Assembly: GCA_030627235.1 (NCBI GenBank)
Contig: DAOUSL010000006.1
Span: 1-54,341, forward strand
Length of the DNA stretch: 54,341 bases
Direction of reading: 5' to 3'
Source: Thioploca sp.
GTDB lineage: Bacteria > Pseudomonadota > Gammaproteobacteria > Beggiatoales > Beggiatoaceae
A program made the translations under genes and the position numbers. The notes beneath the pieces were generated by a model. It was not told the DNA's origin, searched no databases, and saw nothing but the letters and a program-made list of their open reading frames with translations. Below, piece by piece: positions 16,769 to 26,470 of the stretch; the stretch's first letter is position 1; every line of letters starts with the position of its first letter.

Positions 16769-18046
16769 TTATATTACGGTTTTTAAATATGTGCGATAAA
16801 AATATAAAATAATAGCTAGACTAACTCCGAGTAGAATTCCTTTTTCTAAATTAGGTGCAAAACTAATGGTTGCTATAAAAGTTATTATTGCAACAATACC
16901 ATCAAGTTTGGAATCCTGCCAAATATGTTTAATCGCTGTAAGATTAATTAATCCAAATACTGCCATCATAATCACTGCTGCTAAAACTGCTTTTGGCAAA
17001 TGATAAAGCAAAGGAGTTAAAAATAGCAAAGTAATCATCATGATAATAGCAGTATAAACGGAAGACATTCCAGTTTTAGCACCAGAATTTAAATTCACTG
17101 CTGAACGAGAAAAAGAACCACTAGCAGGATAAGCTTGGGTTAAACTACCCATGATATTAGCAAGCCCTTGACCAATTAATTCCTGATTGGGATCAATATG
17201 TTCTTTAGTTTGGATAGCCATCGCTTTGGCAATTGAAATTGCTTCCATAAAACCAATCAACGCAATAACCATAGCACTTATAATCATTTCATTAATGATC
17301 GTCATATTAAAATTTGGGATGGCAAATGAGGGTAAGCCTTCTGGTATTTTTCCGACAATTTCTCCTCCCATTGCTTGAAAATTAATTAACCAACTTGCAG
17401 TGATTGTAATAGTGATTGCGATTAAAATACCGGGGATTTTTGGATAGTTATTTTTTAACAACCACATAATTATAAAAGCAATTAATCCAAAGAATAAAGT
17501 TGGAATATGGGTATTGCTAATTTGCATAATCACATCCAAAATATCTATTAAAAAATATTCACCACGTGGCATGTCAATCCCTAAAATTTTACTTAATTGA
17601 GAGAAAGCAATGATTAATGCTGCTGCGTTAGTAAACCCAATAATTACTGGATGAGACAAAAATTTGACAAGTATTCCTAATCGTAAAATTCCTAATAATA
17701 ATTGAAATACCCCTACCAAGAAAGCTAGTATGATTGCTAAACCAATAAATTCAGGGCTGCTAATTTCAGCAAATTGGGTTATAGCTGTGGCAGTTAATAA
17801 GGAAACGATAGCAACAGGCCCAGTGCTTAACTGGCTAGAAGAACCAAATAATGCGGCTACTAGAACTGGTAAGAAAGCAACATATAAACCATAATAAGCT
17901 GGTAATCCAGCCAATTTTGCATAAGCCATTGATTGTGGAATTAACACCAGAGCTACTGTGATACCAGCAATTAAATCTGCTCTTATGGTATCCACAGTCA
18001 TAGGAAACCAACTTATAAAAGGTAAAAACCGTTGCAGTTTCCGCAT
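16769..18046 (-). CDS. SulP-family anion transporter lacking a STAS domain
   Basis: This 425-residue membrane protein is of the SLC26/SulP family (sulfate, bicarbonate or related anions). It carries the N-terminal signature ADLIAGITVALVLIPQSMAYA at about 24-44 and SGSFSRSAVN near 300. About 10-12 transmembrane helices fill the whole sequence. Typical members continue for 100 or more residues into a cytoplasmic STAS domain, but this one stops at TAA directly after the last helix (LYFYRTYLKTVI). The ATG follows TTGAGGC at a good distance. No carbonic anhydrase or sulfur gene is adjacent, so the substrate is open. Truncated SulP proteins are known, so it need not be broken. Confidence 0.85.
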   Translation of the reverse strand: MRKLQRFLPFISWFPMTVDTIRADLIAGITVALVLIPQSMAYAKLAGLPAYYGLYVAFLPVLVAALFGSSSQLSTGPVAIVSLLTATAITQFAEISSPEFIGLAIILAFLVGVFQLLLGILRLGILVKFLSHPVIIGFTNAAALIIAFSQLSKILGIDMPRGEYFLIDILDVIMQISNTHIPTLFFGLIAFIIMWLLKNNYPKIPGILIAITITITASWLINFQAMGGEIVGKIPEGLPSFAIPNFNMTIINEMIISAMVIALIGFMEAISIAKAMAIQTKEHIDPNQELIGQGLANIMGSLTQAYPASGSFSRSAVNLNSGAKTGMSSVYTAIIMMITLLFLTPLLYHLPKAVLAAVIMMAVFGLINLTAIKHIWQDSKLDGIVAIITFIATISFAPNLEKGILLGVSLAIILYFYRTYLKTVI

Positions 18047-18145
18047 TTTTTTGCCTCAATTCTTGAAAGTAAAATTATAGAAGCAAATAATACACCTTTG
18101 GGAAGATTAGATGGGATATTATTATGAAATTTATTTTAAAACCAT

Positions 18146-18246
18146 AGGATGTGGGTAGTCCTGAATTAGTGGTATATTCTATATAAACCTTTGTATTTCA
18201 ATAAATTAATAAAATAATCATTTTATCAATGCGTAAGTACTAAATA
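18146..18246. repeat. Short IS-end-like element
   Basis: One end reads GGTAGTCCTGAATTAG, the same as the sequence just before the IS1-type remnant at 37452. The other end contains TCAATGCGTAAGTACTA, which matches 52861-52880. The roughly 100 bases between hold no gene. It may be a non-autonomous derivative or the decayed ends of one insertion sequence. Confidence 0.35.
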
Positions 18247-18349
18247 TGTAGGATATAATGAATTTATAAATCACATAAATAATGAGTCCAATTTACCAGA
18301 TGCAACCAATTTTTCCATATTGCATCCTATAAAATATATAGTTGAAAAC

Positions 18350-19189
18350 ATGTCAATAGCAAATAATCCTAGTATATTATCTTGTCCGGTTTGTAATACT
18401 TCTTTACAAAAGTCCCAAAAATCATATAATTGTGAAAATGGGCATAATTTTGATATTGCCAAACAAGGATATATCAATCTATTGAATAGCAATAAGAAAA
18501 GTTCGTTTGATCCTGGTGATAATAAGAATATGGTTGATGCTAGGCGAAATTTTTTGGAACAAGGATTTTATAAACCAATTAGCGATTTATTAAATACAAC
18601 TTTTCTTAGTAACCTTCCTCATTTTACAAATCCTTTGCAAATAGCTGAGATTGGTTCTGGTGAAGGTTATTATATAAATGGTTTGAGAGATTGCCATGCT
18701 GGAAATTACTATGGAATTGATATTTCAAAACATGCTGCAAAAACCGCTTCGACAAAATATAATAATATAACTTTTGTAGTAGCTAATGCTGTCGAATTAC
18801 CATTTTTAGATAATAGCGTAAACGTATTAACTTCATTATTTTCACCTTTTTATGAAGAGTCGGCAAAAAAAGTTCTTACAAAAAATGGCATAATAATCCA
18901 AGCTGTTCCGCTAAGTAATCATTTGTTAGAGTTGCGTCAAGTTTTATACAAAGAAGTTAATATAAATTCTACGCCCAAAAATGTTTTAACTCAGTATTTT
19001 AAACTAGTAGACACGAAAATACTAAATCATTCACTTAAGCTTCCTGATCAGACTACTATTCAAAATATTTTTAGTATGACACCTCACTATTGGAAAACTA
19101 GTCCTGAACAAATACGTGAGTTGTCATCATTGCAACAACTTGATGTTACATTAGAAATTGAGTTTCGTATTTATATAAATGCAGATTAA
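18350..19189 (+). CDS. rlmA: 23S rRNA (guanine-N1)-methyltransferase, RlmA-type
   Basis: RlmA methylates the N1 of a guanine in helix 35 of 23S rRNA (G745 in E. coli) using SAM. The N-terminal zinc ribbon is clear: CPVC and C...H flank the family phrase FDIAKQGYINLL. The Rossmann methyltransferase domain follows with AEIGSGEGYY as the SAM-binding motif I. A TTG 30 bases earlier is open in the same frame, but the ATG at 18350 gives an N-terminus matching the family, so I use it. Length 279 residues, close to the usual 270. It is convergent with the ABC permease downstream. Confidence 0.88.
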   Translation: MSIANNPSILSCPVCNTSLQKSQKSYNCENGHNFDIAKQGYINLLNSNKKSSFDPGDNKNMVDARRNFLEQGFYKPISDLLNTTFLSNLPHFTNPLQIAEIGSGEGYYINGLRDCHAGNYYGIDISKHAAKTASTKYNNITFVVANAVELPFLDNSVNVLTSLFSPFYEESAKKVLTKNGIIIQAVPLSNHLLELRQVLYKEVNINSTPKNVLTQYFKLVDTKILNHSLKLPDQTTIQNIFSMTPHYWKTSPEQIRELSSLQQLDVTLEIEFRIYINAD

Positions 19190-19301
19190 AGCGATTTATC
19201 AAAAAATTTACGGAATAATCTATTAGAACATCATTTGATTGAAAAAACTTTTTCTTAATGACATTCTATAGAATTTTCCAATTTGATAGACTATAAATAT
19301 A

Positions 19302-19330
19302 TGAAATAGATTAAGAATTGCTCTATTTCA
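19302..19330. terminator. Hairpin between convergent genes
   Basis: TGAAATAGA (19302-19310) and TCTATTTCA (19322-19330) form a 9-bp stem with an 11-base loop in the gap between rlmA and the ABC permease. There is no strong T-run, so termination is plausible but weakly supported. Confidence 0.35.
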
Positions 19331-19395
19331 ATAATTGGAAGATTCAGCTCTTGGATATAAATTAGGCAATTTTGTAGTTATTTGTACCCATTTAT

Positions 19396-20154
19396 CTATT
19401 GAATCCGTTCTGCATCCAATCGATAAGTGCTTAACATTAAAAATAATCCAATCAACAATAAATAAAATACCACATCGGCAGTGCTGAATAAACCTTGCAA
19501 TAAAGGCTGATAATGATTAGTAATTGACCAATAGCTAAAACTTAAAATACTATCTTTGGATTCTGTGACATTACCACCCCAATCAAGCATCCATAATAGT
19601 AAAAATGTTCCAAAAGTGCTAATAGCCGCTACTGTCGGATGAGAAGTTAAAGTTGATATGTATAATCCTATTGCTATAAGAGTACCAGAAAATAAAATCA
19701 AACCTAACAAACCAGATGATAGTTGTCCAAAATCTAAAGTTCCACCTAATAATAATGATAGTGGCATCAACATTAACATGGCCAACATTATCAAGAAAAA
19801 TCCCATTAATCCTAGAAATTTACCTAAAATTATACTACCCATTGAAATAGGAGCTGATAATAATAGTGGTAAAGTATTGTTACGTCGTTCTTCGCTGATA
19901 AGACGCATGGTTAATAAAGGAGTAGCTAATAAAAATATAATAGCAACCCAGTCAAATAAAGAAGCTACCACAATTGCGGTTACACCAGAAGCATTAAGAT
20001 CACTGGCTAAGTTTGTTTGTACTTCTGGTTGTAAAAACCATTCGACTAATACGGCAAAAAACCATCCTAAAATTATTTGAATTGCTCCCAAAATACTCCA
20101 AGCCAATGGTGAAATAAATAAACTACGCAATTCCCGTGATGCAATTACCCACAT
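19396..20154 (-). CDS. ABC-2 type membrane permease (GldF/NosY-like)
   Basis: This 252-residue inner-membrane permease has six predicted helices. The N-terminus (WVIASRELRSLF) and the phrase ISEERRNNTLPLLLSAPI are typical of ABC-2 permeases such as NosY and GldF. It overlaps the stop of the ATP-binding gene upstream by one base, so the two form one operon and one exporter. The Bacteroidetes namesake supports gliding, but gammaproteobacterial relatives usually pair with a Gld-type auxiliary protein (GldG-like). None follows here, because the next gene downstream is on the opposite strand. Substrate unknown. Confidence 0.85.
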   Translation of the reverse strand: MWVIASRELRSLFISPLAWSILGAIQIILGWFFAVLVEWFLQPEVQTNLASDLNASGVTAIVVASLFDWVAIIFLLATPLLTMRLISEERRNNTLPLLLSAPISMGSIILGKFLGLMGFFLIMLAMLMLMPLSLLLGGTLDFGQLSSGLLGLILFSGTLIAIGLYISTLTSHPTVAAISTFGTFLLLWMLDWGGNVTESKDSILSFSYWSITNHYQPLLQGLFSTADVVFYLLLIGLFLMLSTYRLDAERIQ

Positions 20155-21110
20155 TAGGCAATCCTCCTAGTTATCAAACTATCTTCATCTGCATTAGTTA
20201 AATCTACAAATACTTGTTCTAAAGTTCGTTGTTCTGGTATTAATTCGTATAATCTCCAATTATTGGCAACTGATTGCTCTACTAAAGTTTCCACTGGACT
20301 ATTTTCAATATTATGCTGAATACGAACTTTATTATCTGCAAATATTTCTACTGATTCAATATATTGGATTTGTTCTAATTGTTCTATACTTGGCAGATTA
20401 TGAAAGCTTGCTTGTAAATGGGTTGATTGCATTTGATTAAGTAAGCCATCGATAGTATCATTTAAAATAAATTGGCCACGATTAATAATTTGTACATGAC
20501 TGCACACAGCTTGCACTTCTGGTAGTATATGAGTAGATAAGATTACGCTATGCTCTTTTCCCAAACGACGAATTAAAGCTCTAATTTCACGAATTTGAAT
20601 CGGATCAAGCCCAATAGTAGGCTCATCTAAAATAACTACTTGTGGAGTATGAATAATAGCCTGAGCAATCCCAACTCGTTGCTGATAACCTTTAGATAAG
20701 TTGCCTATCAGACGTTTAGCAACAGCATTTAAACCACATTGTTCAATAGCATTATTGACCGCATAGGAAATAGCTGAACTTGGGATATTATGTAATTTAG
20801 CACAAAACTGCAAATATTCATTGACCCGCATTTCCTTATAAACTGGTGGTTGTTCCGGTAAATAGCCAATTGCTGTTTTAGCTTGAATTGGATAATCTAA
20901 TAAATCATGACCAGCTAATGAAATTTGTCCGGTAGTTGGGGCAAGAGTACCAGTAATCATTTGCATCGTCGTAGTTTTACCTGCTCCATTTGGACCGAGA
21001 AAACCTAAAATTTGCCCACGTTTAACTTCAAAATTAATGTTATCAACTGCACAGAAATTTCCATAATAGCGGGATAAATTTTTTACTGAAATTAAGGTAT
21101 CTGAACTCAT
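20154..21110 (-). CDS. ABC exporter ATP-binding protein (GldA/CcmA-like)
   Basis: This 318-residue ATPase energises the permease encoded just downstream. Walker A GPNGAGKTTT starts near residue 39. The signature LSKGYQQRVGIAQA is near 140, with Walker B VVILDEPTIGLDP following and an H-loop STHILPEV. The last 90 residues form the extra C-terminal domain common in GldA-type ATPases. The gene begins the two-gene operon. No promoter is evident by eye in the 240 bases upstream, which contain no other feature. Confidence 0.9.
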   Translation of the reverse strand: MSSDTLISVKNLSRYYGNFCAVDNINFEVKRGQILGFLGPNGAGKTTTMQMITGTLAPTTGQISLAGHDLLDYPIQAKTAIGYLPEQPPVYKEMRVNEYLQFCAKLHNIPSSAISYAVNNAIEQCGLNAVAKRLIGNLSKGYQQRVGIAQAIIHTPQVVILDEPTIGLDPIQIREIRALIRRLGKEHSVILSTHILPEVQAVCSHVQIINRGQFILNDTIDGLLNQMQSTHLQASFHNLPSIEQLEQIQYIESVEIFADNKVRIQHNIENSPVETLVEQSVANNWRLYELIPEQRTLEQVFVDLTNADEDSLITRRIA

Positions 21111-21348
21111 TATTTTTTTAGTTTACTCTCTTATAAATAAGGAAATTATAACCTAAATACGGTATAATCACAACCTACCATACAGATAAAATAATTGTAA
21201 TGATTATCGCTAATATATAAGGTTTTCTTAATAAAATCCTCATAGCGGAAATTATAATGGAGGGGATAATTGATTGGATTTACTGATTAGAAATTAGGTT
21301 AGTAACTGTATATGTTCTACTAACCCAATTTTTTAAACTAACTAAAAC

Positions 21349-21843
21349 CTATACTACTGTAGCATTTTCGATTATTACATCAGTAACTGGAACATCTTGA
21401 TGACCAGCTACATTGGTAGTAGATACTTTTTTGATTTTATCAACTATATCCATGCCTTCAATAACTTCACCAAATACACAATAACCCCAACCTTGTGGAG
21501 TTTTAGCTGTATGGTTCAAAAAAATATTATCACTGGTATTAATAAAAAATTGGGAGGATGCTGAATGTGGATCAGGAGTACGAGCCATTGCGAGACTATA
21601 TATAGTGTTACTTAGGCCATTAGTAGCTTCATTTTCGATTGGAGGACTTGTTTCTTTTTCACCCATTCCAGATTCCATACCACCCCCTTGAATCATAAAA
21701 TTTTCAATAACCCTATGAAATATAGTTCCATTATAAAAGCCAGCATTTACATAGTTCACAAAATTTTCAACAGTTTTTGGAGCTTTATCTGGGTTTAATT
21801 GGATTAAAATATCACCATGATTGGTCTGAATTTTTACTTGCAT
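21349..21843 (-). CDS. ppiB: Peptidyl-prolyl cis-trans isomerase B (cyclophilin)
   Basis: This is a 164-residue cytoplasmic cyclophilin that speeds proline isomerisation during folding. Family signatures visible are [33 protein letters not shown] and [15 protein letters not shown]. There is no signal peptide, so it is the PpiB-type (cytosolic) form. A second, exported cyclophilin lies 103 bases upstream on the same strand and shares much of the core. Confidence 0.93.
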   Translation of the reverse strand: MQVKIQTNHGDILIQLNPDKAPKTVENFVNYVNAGFYNGTIFHRVIENFMIQGGGMESGMGEKETSPPIENEATNGLSNTIYSLAMARTPDPHSASSQFFINTSDNIFLNHTAKTPQGWGYCVFGEVIEGMDIVDKIKKVSTTNVAGHQDVPVTDVIIENATVV

Positions 21844-21946
21844 AGAGGTTCCTAAAAAGTTAATTACCTAATTAAAATATAGATTAATATTCGATAATTT
21901 GAATGGTTAGATTACAGTATACTATATACTGAAAGAAGTGAAACTA

Positions 21947-22867
21947 TTAATACGGAAATGGGTCTGATATATCAGGTTGTGATGGCATATCAGGAGCTGT
22001 TAAGGATGTAATTTTTTGTTTTAAGGGAATTCTTTCCAGCGAGACATTTGCTGTTGGTATTTTTTTGGACACAAATTTTGTTACCAGAATTTTTAAATCA
22101 AGAGTTGGTAATTCAATTTTGGGAGAAATATCTGACTCAACAATATTTTTGCTATTAATAGGTTCAGAACTATTTTCTTCTATATCCGATATATCATCTT
22201 CAACTTGTGTTATTTCCGAAAAGTCCTCGTTTGTCTCAGCTATATCATCAGTTAATTTTTCGGGTAATTCTGATACCTTGTCTAATATTTCAGATGCTGC
22301 ATTAGACATATTTTTTACCACTACTACTTCAATAATTACTTTATCTTTTGGAACATGTTTCCTTAATGAACCGCCAGCTCCAGTATTAAGTTGTTGAATT
22401 TTTTCAACTACATCCATTCCTTCAATCACTTTCCCAAAGACAGTATAACCCATCTCTTCTGTGGCTTCATTATAGTCAAGCGTTAGATTATCTTTAAGAT
22501 TTATGAAAAATTGGGAAGTGGCTGAATCTGGGTCACGATAGCTTCTTGCCATCGCAATAGCTCCATATAAGTTTTCTAAGCCATTGTCACTTTCGTTAAT
22601 TATAGGATCATATAGATGAATTTTTTTCTGATAATTTTTGGTATAACCACCACCTTGAATAATATAATTTTTAATTACTCTATGAAAAACAGTATCATCA
22701 TAGAAGTTACTATTAGCGTATTTTAGAAAAGTCTCAACAGTTTTTGGAGCTTTGGTTGGATTTAATTCTAACACTATTATACCAAAGTTAGTATGCAGAT
22801 TGACTATTGAAGCTTCATCAGCATAAACAGTAATAGTTAATAAAAAAAAGATAGCAAAATATTTCAT
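21947..22867 (-). CDS. Exported cyclophilin with acidic, low-complexity tail
   Basis: This 306-residue protein has a short signal peptide (about 1-16, VYA|DEAS) and a cyclophilin domain (about 20-185) retaining FHRVIKNYIIQGGG and SATSQFFINL. An unusual extension follows: residues 190-250 are rich in Glu, Asp and Ser (for example VEDDISDIEENSS), and 250-306 are Lys/Pro-rich. The domain order suggests a periplasmic folding catalyst tethered by, or interacting through, a disordered tail. It is a divergent paralogue of ppiB just downstream. Confidence 0.85.
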   Translation of the reverse strand: MKYFAIFFLLTITVYADEASIVNLHTNFGIIVLELNPTKAPKTVETFLKYANSNFYDDTVFHRVIKNYIIQGGGYTKNYQKKIHLYDPIINESDNGLENLYGAIAMARSYRDPDSATSQFFINLKDNLTLDYNEATEEMGYTVFGKVIEGMDVVEKIQQLNTGAGGSLRKHVPKDKVIIEVVVVKNMSNAASEILDKVSELPEKLTDDIAETNEDFSEITQVEDDISDIEENSSEPINSKNIVESDISPKIELPTLDLKILVTKFVSKKIPTANVSLERIPLKQKITSLTAPDMPSQPDISDPFPY

Positions 22868-22925
22868 AATTATTTGAATACTAAAATTAAACTATTATTA
22901 TCATGATGTTATAATTCAAAATAAA

Positions 22926-23690
22926 TCATGGAACTTTATAATTATCTTGAGTAACTAAATCAGTACCACATTGCAATTCTTCTATCCACTTTAGAAAACG
23001 TTCTATCATTGGTTTGCCTTTAAAACAACGGCCATGATGCGGTACTATCCATTCTATATCCAAATTTCGCACCATATTAACCCAATATCTGCAAACTTTA
23101 TTACATGACATATAACGACGGTGAAAGCTTTCTATATTAAATACATAAGCATCAAAATCTTCAACCGGTTTATTTACATTTTCAGAGTAACGTAAAAATA
23201 AGGAAGCACCCATATCTCCAGAAAATAAAATTTTACTAACTGGATCGTAAAACTGAAAATTGCCATCGGAATGTAAAAAATGGGCAGGTATAGCAATAAG
23301 TTCAGAATCACCTAATTGAATTTTCATTCCAGCATCAGGAATACCTATAATTCGTCCATGAAAATCTGAATTTATGTAATCTGTAACGAAACGTTCCCAA
23401 AGAATTGAGACTATAATTTTACAATTGCTATCGTGTAGCCATTCATTTAATGAAGATAAAATATCTGGATATTGATGTGAGCTAATTACATAGTCCAAAG
23501 TTTTACCGCGCATATATTCGCTAGACGACATCAGTAAATCTTTATAAATAAGTTCACCACCTGGATCTATTAATGCACAATGGTCACCATCAATTACTAA
23601 AAATTGGTTAGATTGAACTCCACCATTTAAAGTTAAATCACAGAAACCAATACACTGATGCTTACCATCATTATACAGTTCAGATGCCAT
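22926..23690 (-). CDS. Metallo-beta-lactamase-fold protein of the flavodiiron/ODP type
   Basis: This 254-residue protein resembles the diiron domain of flavodiiron proteins and the stand-alone oxygen-binding diiron proteins (ODP). Visible ligands are H72 and D76 in SSHQYPDI, H139 in HFLHSDGN, D158 in FSGDMG and H217/H218 in PHHGR. The position normally held by Glu or Asp in the H-x-(E/D)-x-D motif is Tyr74. No flavodoxin domain is fused. A role in binding or sensing O2, NO or peroxide is likely from the family, but the altered ligand leaves the metal site uncertain. Confidence 0.75.
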   Translation of the reverse strand: MASELYNDGKHQCIGFCDLTLNGGVQSNQFLVIDGDHCALIDPGGELIYKDLLMSSSEYMRGKTLDYVISSHQYPDILSSLNEWLHDSNCKIIVSILWERFVTDYINSDFHGRIIGIPDAGMKIQLGDSELIAIPAHFLHSDGNFQFYDPVSKILFSGDMGASLFLRYSENVNKPVEDFDAYVFNIESFHRRYMSCNKVCRYWVNMVRNLDIEWIVPHHGRCFKGKPMIERFLKWIEELQCGTDLVTQDNYKVP

Positions 23691-23738
23691 ATTATCTCCA
23701 TATTGATGCTTCGAGAATTAATCGAAACACCAACAAAT

Positions 23739-23960
23739 TTAAGCACTAGTGCCTGACTGTCTATCTCCATACTTACGACGAAACTTATCTACTCGTCCAG
23801 CTGTATCAATAATCTTTTGTTGACCAGTGTAAAAAGGATGACAAGCTGAACAAACTTCAATATTTAAGTCTGTTTTTACAACTGAACGAGTGGTAAAAAT
23901 ACTGCCACAGCTACAAGTAACTGAAATTTCGTTGTAAGTTGGGTGGATATTAGATTTCAT
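23739..23960 (-). CDS. rpmE: 50S ribosomal protein L31
   Basis: This 73-residue large-subunit protein is the zinc-binding C+ form of L31: CSCG near residue 16 and [19 protein letters not shown] follow the family pattern. It ends with the usual [11 protein letters not shown]. It has a divergent neighbour (ybgC at 24272) across a 311-base gap. As a C+ protein it would compete with a C- paralogue under zinc starvation, but none is in this window. Confidence 0.95.
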   Translation of the reverse strand: MKSNIHPTYNEISVTCSCGSIFTTRSVVKTDLNIEVCSACHPFYTGQQKIIDTAGRVDKFRRKYGDRQSGTSA

Positions 23961-24080
23961 AATTTGATCTCTTCTAAATATTTTGTAAAACTATTGAAAA
24001 ATCACATAAATAATTGGCAACGATATTTTAGCTAAATAACGTTTAATCGTCAAGTTATTTTTTGTTAACACGATATTATA

Positions 24081-24107
24081 TTGACATTATTTCCAATATG
24101 TTAAAAT
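24081..24107 (+). promoter_or_regulatory. Possible promoter of ybgC-tsaD
   Basis: TTGACA at 24081-24086 is followed by TAAAAT at 24102-24107, 15 bases later, shorter than ideal. The site is 165 bases before the ybgC start, leaving a long leader (24108-24271) in which I see no gene or riboswitch. Confidence 0.35.
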
Positions 24108-24271
24108 GATACTCTGAATAAATATGTTACTTATATTAAGAAAAGTATTTTTGTTGGGTATATATTGTTACCAATGAGGTATTATGCAAATTAAAAATTA
24201 ATATTTTATATAAGTTAGATTAAATTATCATTTAAAATCAATTTTTTATCCTGTATTTTCAAAGAGAAATT

Positions 24272-24676
24272 ATGAATAAATTTATTTTGCCAGTCAGAGT
24301 ATACCATGAAGATACTGATGACGGAGGTGTAGTTTATTATGCTAACTATTTAAAATTTATGGAACGAGCTCGTACTGAATTATTACGTTATTTAGGTATA
24401 GAACAAACTATATTAAAACAAGAATATAACCTAATATTTGTGGCTAGAAAATTTACTATTGAATATATTAAACCTGCATTTTTTAATGATTTGTTAGATG
24501 TAACAGTTAAAACAATTAAACTAGGCAAAGTTAGCTTAATTATGGAACATCAAATTTTATGTAAATCTATAATATTATGTACTGGTAGCATTAAGATTGG
24601 AGTGATAAATGCTACTAATTATCGTCCACAAATTTTGCCAATAAAAATTATAGAAGAAATGAGAAAATCATGTTAG
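24272..24676 (+). CDS. ybgC: Tol-Pal-associated acyl-CoA thioesterase
   Basis: This is a 134-residue hotdog-fold thioesterase that hydrolyses acyl-CoA or acyl-ACP. The catalytic region [22 protein letters not shown] matches YbgC, including the conserved Asp of the motif. In other gammaproteobacteria it precedes tolQRAB-pal. Here it is instead coupled to tsaD, whose ATG overlaps it by 7 bases. No Tol-Pal gene is present. Confidence 0.88.
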   Translation: MNKFILPVRVYHEDTDDGGVVYYANYLKFMERARTELLRYLGIEQTILKQEYNLIFVARKFTIEYIKPAFFNDLLDVTVKTIKLGKVSLIMEHQILCKSIILCTGSIKIGVINATNYRPQILPIKIIEEMRKSC

Positions 24677-25680
24677 TCCTAGGGATAGAAACTTCTTGTG
24701 ATGAAACTGGAGTAGCAATTTATGATTCTGAACAAGGTTTATTAGGCCATGAATTGTATAGCCAGGTAGAATTACATGCTAAATATGGTGGGGTAGTACC
24801 TGAATTAGCTTCTCGTGATCATGTGCGTAAATTAATTCCTTTAATCAAACAATTGCTGACTAAAATTAATATTAAATCAAGTGATATAAACGGTATTGCA
24901 TATACTGCTGGGCCTGGTTTGATAGGAGCATTATTAGTAGGAGCTGCTGTAGGACGTAGTTTAGCTTGGGCTTGGCAAATTCCAGCAATTGGAGTACATC
25001 ATTTAGAAGGTCATCTACTTGCTACAATGTTAGAATCATCTATTCCAAGTTTTCCATTTTTAACTTTACTAGTTTCCGGTGGCCATACTCAATTAATGCA
25101 AGTCAATGCTATAGGCCAATATTCTTTATTAGGCGAATCAGTAGATGATGCTGCTGGTGAAGCTTTTGATAAAACTGCAAAATTATTGGGTTTAGGTTAT
25201 CCAGGTGGGCCAGCATTAGCAAAATTAGCAACGCAAGGTAATCCTGAAACTTTCCATTTTTCTCGGCCAATGACCAAACAACCTGGTTTAAATTTTAGTT
25301 TCAGTGGATTAAAAACCCAAGTCTTGACAACTTGGCAAAATCAAGAATCCAAAAATGAACAAGTAAAAGCAGATATAGCTAGAGCTTTTGAAGATGCAGT
25401 AATAGATACCCTAATTATTAAATGTAAAAGAGCCATAAAACAAACTAATTTAGATAGTTTAGTAATTGCTGGTGGAGTTGGAGCTAATCAACGATTGCGT
25501 GAATCTATGACTATATTTACTGAACAAATAGGAGTAAAGTTATTTTATCCACGTCCGATATTTTGTACTGATAATGGAGCAATGATAGCTTATGCTGGTG
25601 CTTTACGTTTGATGAAAGGACAATGTGAGCCATTAGAATTTTCTGCTCATCCACGTTGGCCTTTGGCAAATCAAACTTAA
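24670..25680 (+). CDS. tsaD: tRNA N6-threonylcarbamoyladenosine transferase TsaD
   Basis: This 336-residue ASKHA-fold protein transfers the threonylcarbamoyl group to A37 of ANN-reading tRNAs, working with TsaB and TsaE. It shows the start [15 protein letters not shown], the metal-binding HLEGHL and the phosphate loops VSGGHTQL and GGVGAN. It overlaps ybgC and probably shares its transcript. No partner gene is nearby. Confidence 0.96.
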   Translation: MLVLGIETSCDETGVAIYDSEQGLLGHELYSQVELHAKYGGVVPELASRDHVRKLIPLIKQLLTKINIKSSDINGIAYTAGPGLIGALLVGAAVGRSLAWAWQIPAIGVHHLEGHLLATMLESSIPSFPFLTLLVSGGHTQLMQVNAIGQYSLLGESVDDAAGEAFDKTAKLLGLGYPGGPALAKLATQGNPETFHFSRPMTKQPGLNFSFSGLKTQVLTTWQNQESKNEQVKADIARAFEDAVIDTLIIKCKRAIKQTNLDSLVIAGGVGANQRLRESMTIFTEQIGVKLFYPRPIFCTDNGAMIAYAGALRLMKGQCEPLEFSAHPRWPLANQT

Positions 25681-25756
25681 ATACCTTTACGCAAGATAAT
25701 TGTAAGTTGTTATAAATAACCTTCGTGACAGGACAATTGTAGGATCAATACTATTA

Positions 25757-25847
25757 ATTTAAGGAGGACGAACACATATGGTTCGCCACTACCATATTGA
25801 AATATATTGTGTAGAGGCAGACCTGTGTGTCTGCCCTTAACTTAAAT
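25757..25847. repeat. Dispersed palindromic repeat, copy 1
   Basis: About 90 bases with imperfect inverted ends (ATTTAAGGAGGACGAACACA at the left, TGTGTCTGCCCTTAACTTAAAT at the right). A closely similar copy is at 52941-53034. It lies downstream of tsaD in a 790-base gap. Confidence 0.7.
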
Positions 25848-25859
25848 AGTATTGAATTA

Positions 25860-25907
25860 TAGGCTGGGTAGAGTATTGCTGGGTTTCACTTCGTTCTACC
25901 CAGCCTA
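25860..25907. repeat. 13-bp-arm hairpin
   Basis: TAGGCTGGGTAGA (25860-25872) and TCTACCCAGCCTA (25895-25907) are perfect inverted arms around TTTCACTTCG. It resembles the longer palindromes at 49345 and 53758, which also carry a central TTCG-rich portion. The rest of the gap to 26470 has no recognisable gene. Confidence 0.6.
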
Positions 25908-26470
25908 CATTTAACTATTAATAAAATTAATAGCTTATATTTTTTGGCCTGTACAAAGATAAATAAGTTAAATTTAGTGATAATTATTGAATAAAATATT
26001 TTTTCAAAAGTATAAAATTAATATTTTTTAGTATTTAAACTGATATACTCTTATTAAAATTTTAAGTTTAAATCAATTTAAGATAACTAGATCAGTTAGA
26101 TATTAAATATTAGCATTTGCTTATATTGAGTTTTTTCAATTAGGACTTAAATAATACTAATAACAGTTACTGTGTAAAACTGAAAAAAATGGTGGTGAAC
26201 TGGACTATTTTTCTATTTTCCTTTACTCTAATAGATAGTATCTTCTAAATTATAGTCGATATTTTTTAAGATAACTGAGGTTACACAGGCTGATTCCAAA
26301 TAAAGGTTTTTTATATAAAAAACGGTTATTTGTTAGCAATAATTTAAAATTGTAAGTTGGGTTGAATTAGAAATCCCAAAAAAATAATATTTAAGTTATT
26401 TAAAATTTGAATTGGTTTGCGTAACATCAGTAAGACAATTTATATTTCAACTCTAAATCAAGGTATATTT

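Noticed and set aside
18271-18492. Antisense frame over the rlmA start
   Set aside because: Overlaps the zinc-ribbon codons of rlmA and has no support of its own.
24108-24271. Possible riboswitch in the ybgC leader
   Set aside because: The long AT-rich leader shows no conserved aptamer motif that I could identify.
26417-26470. Upstream extension of the SCP2-like protein
   Set aside because: The added 18 codons have no ribosome-binding site and do not resemble the family N-terminus.
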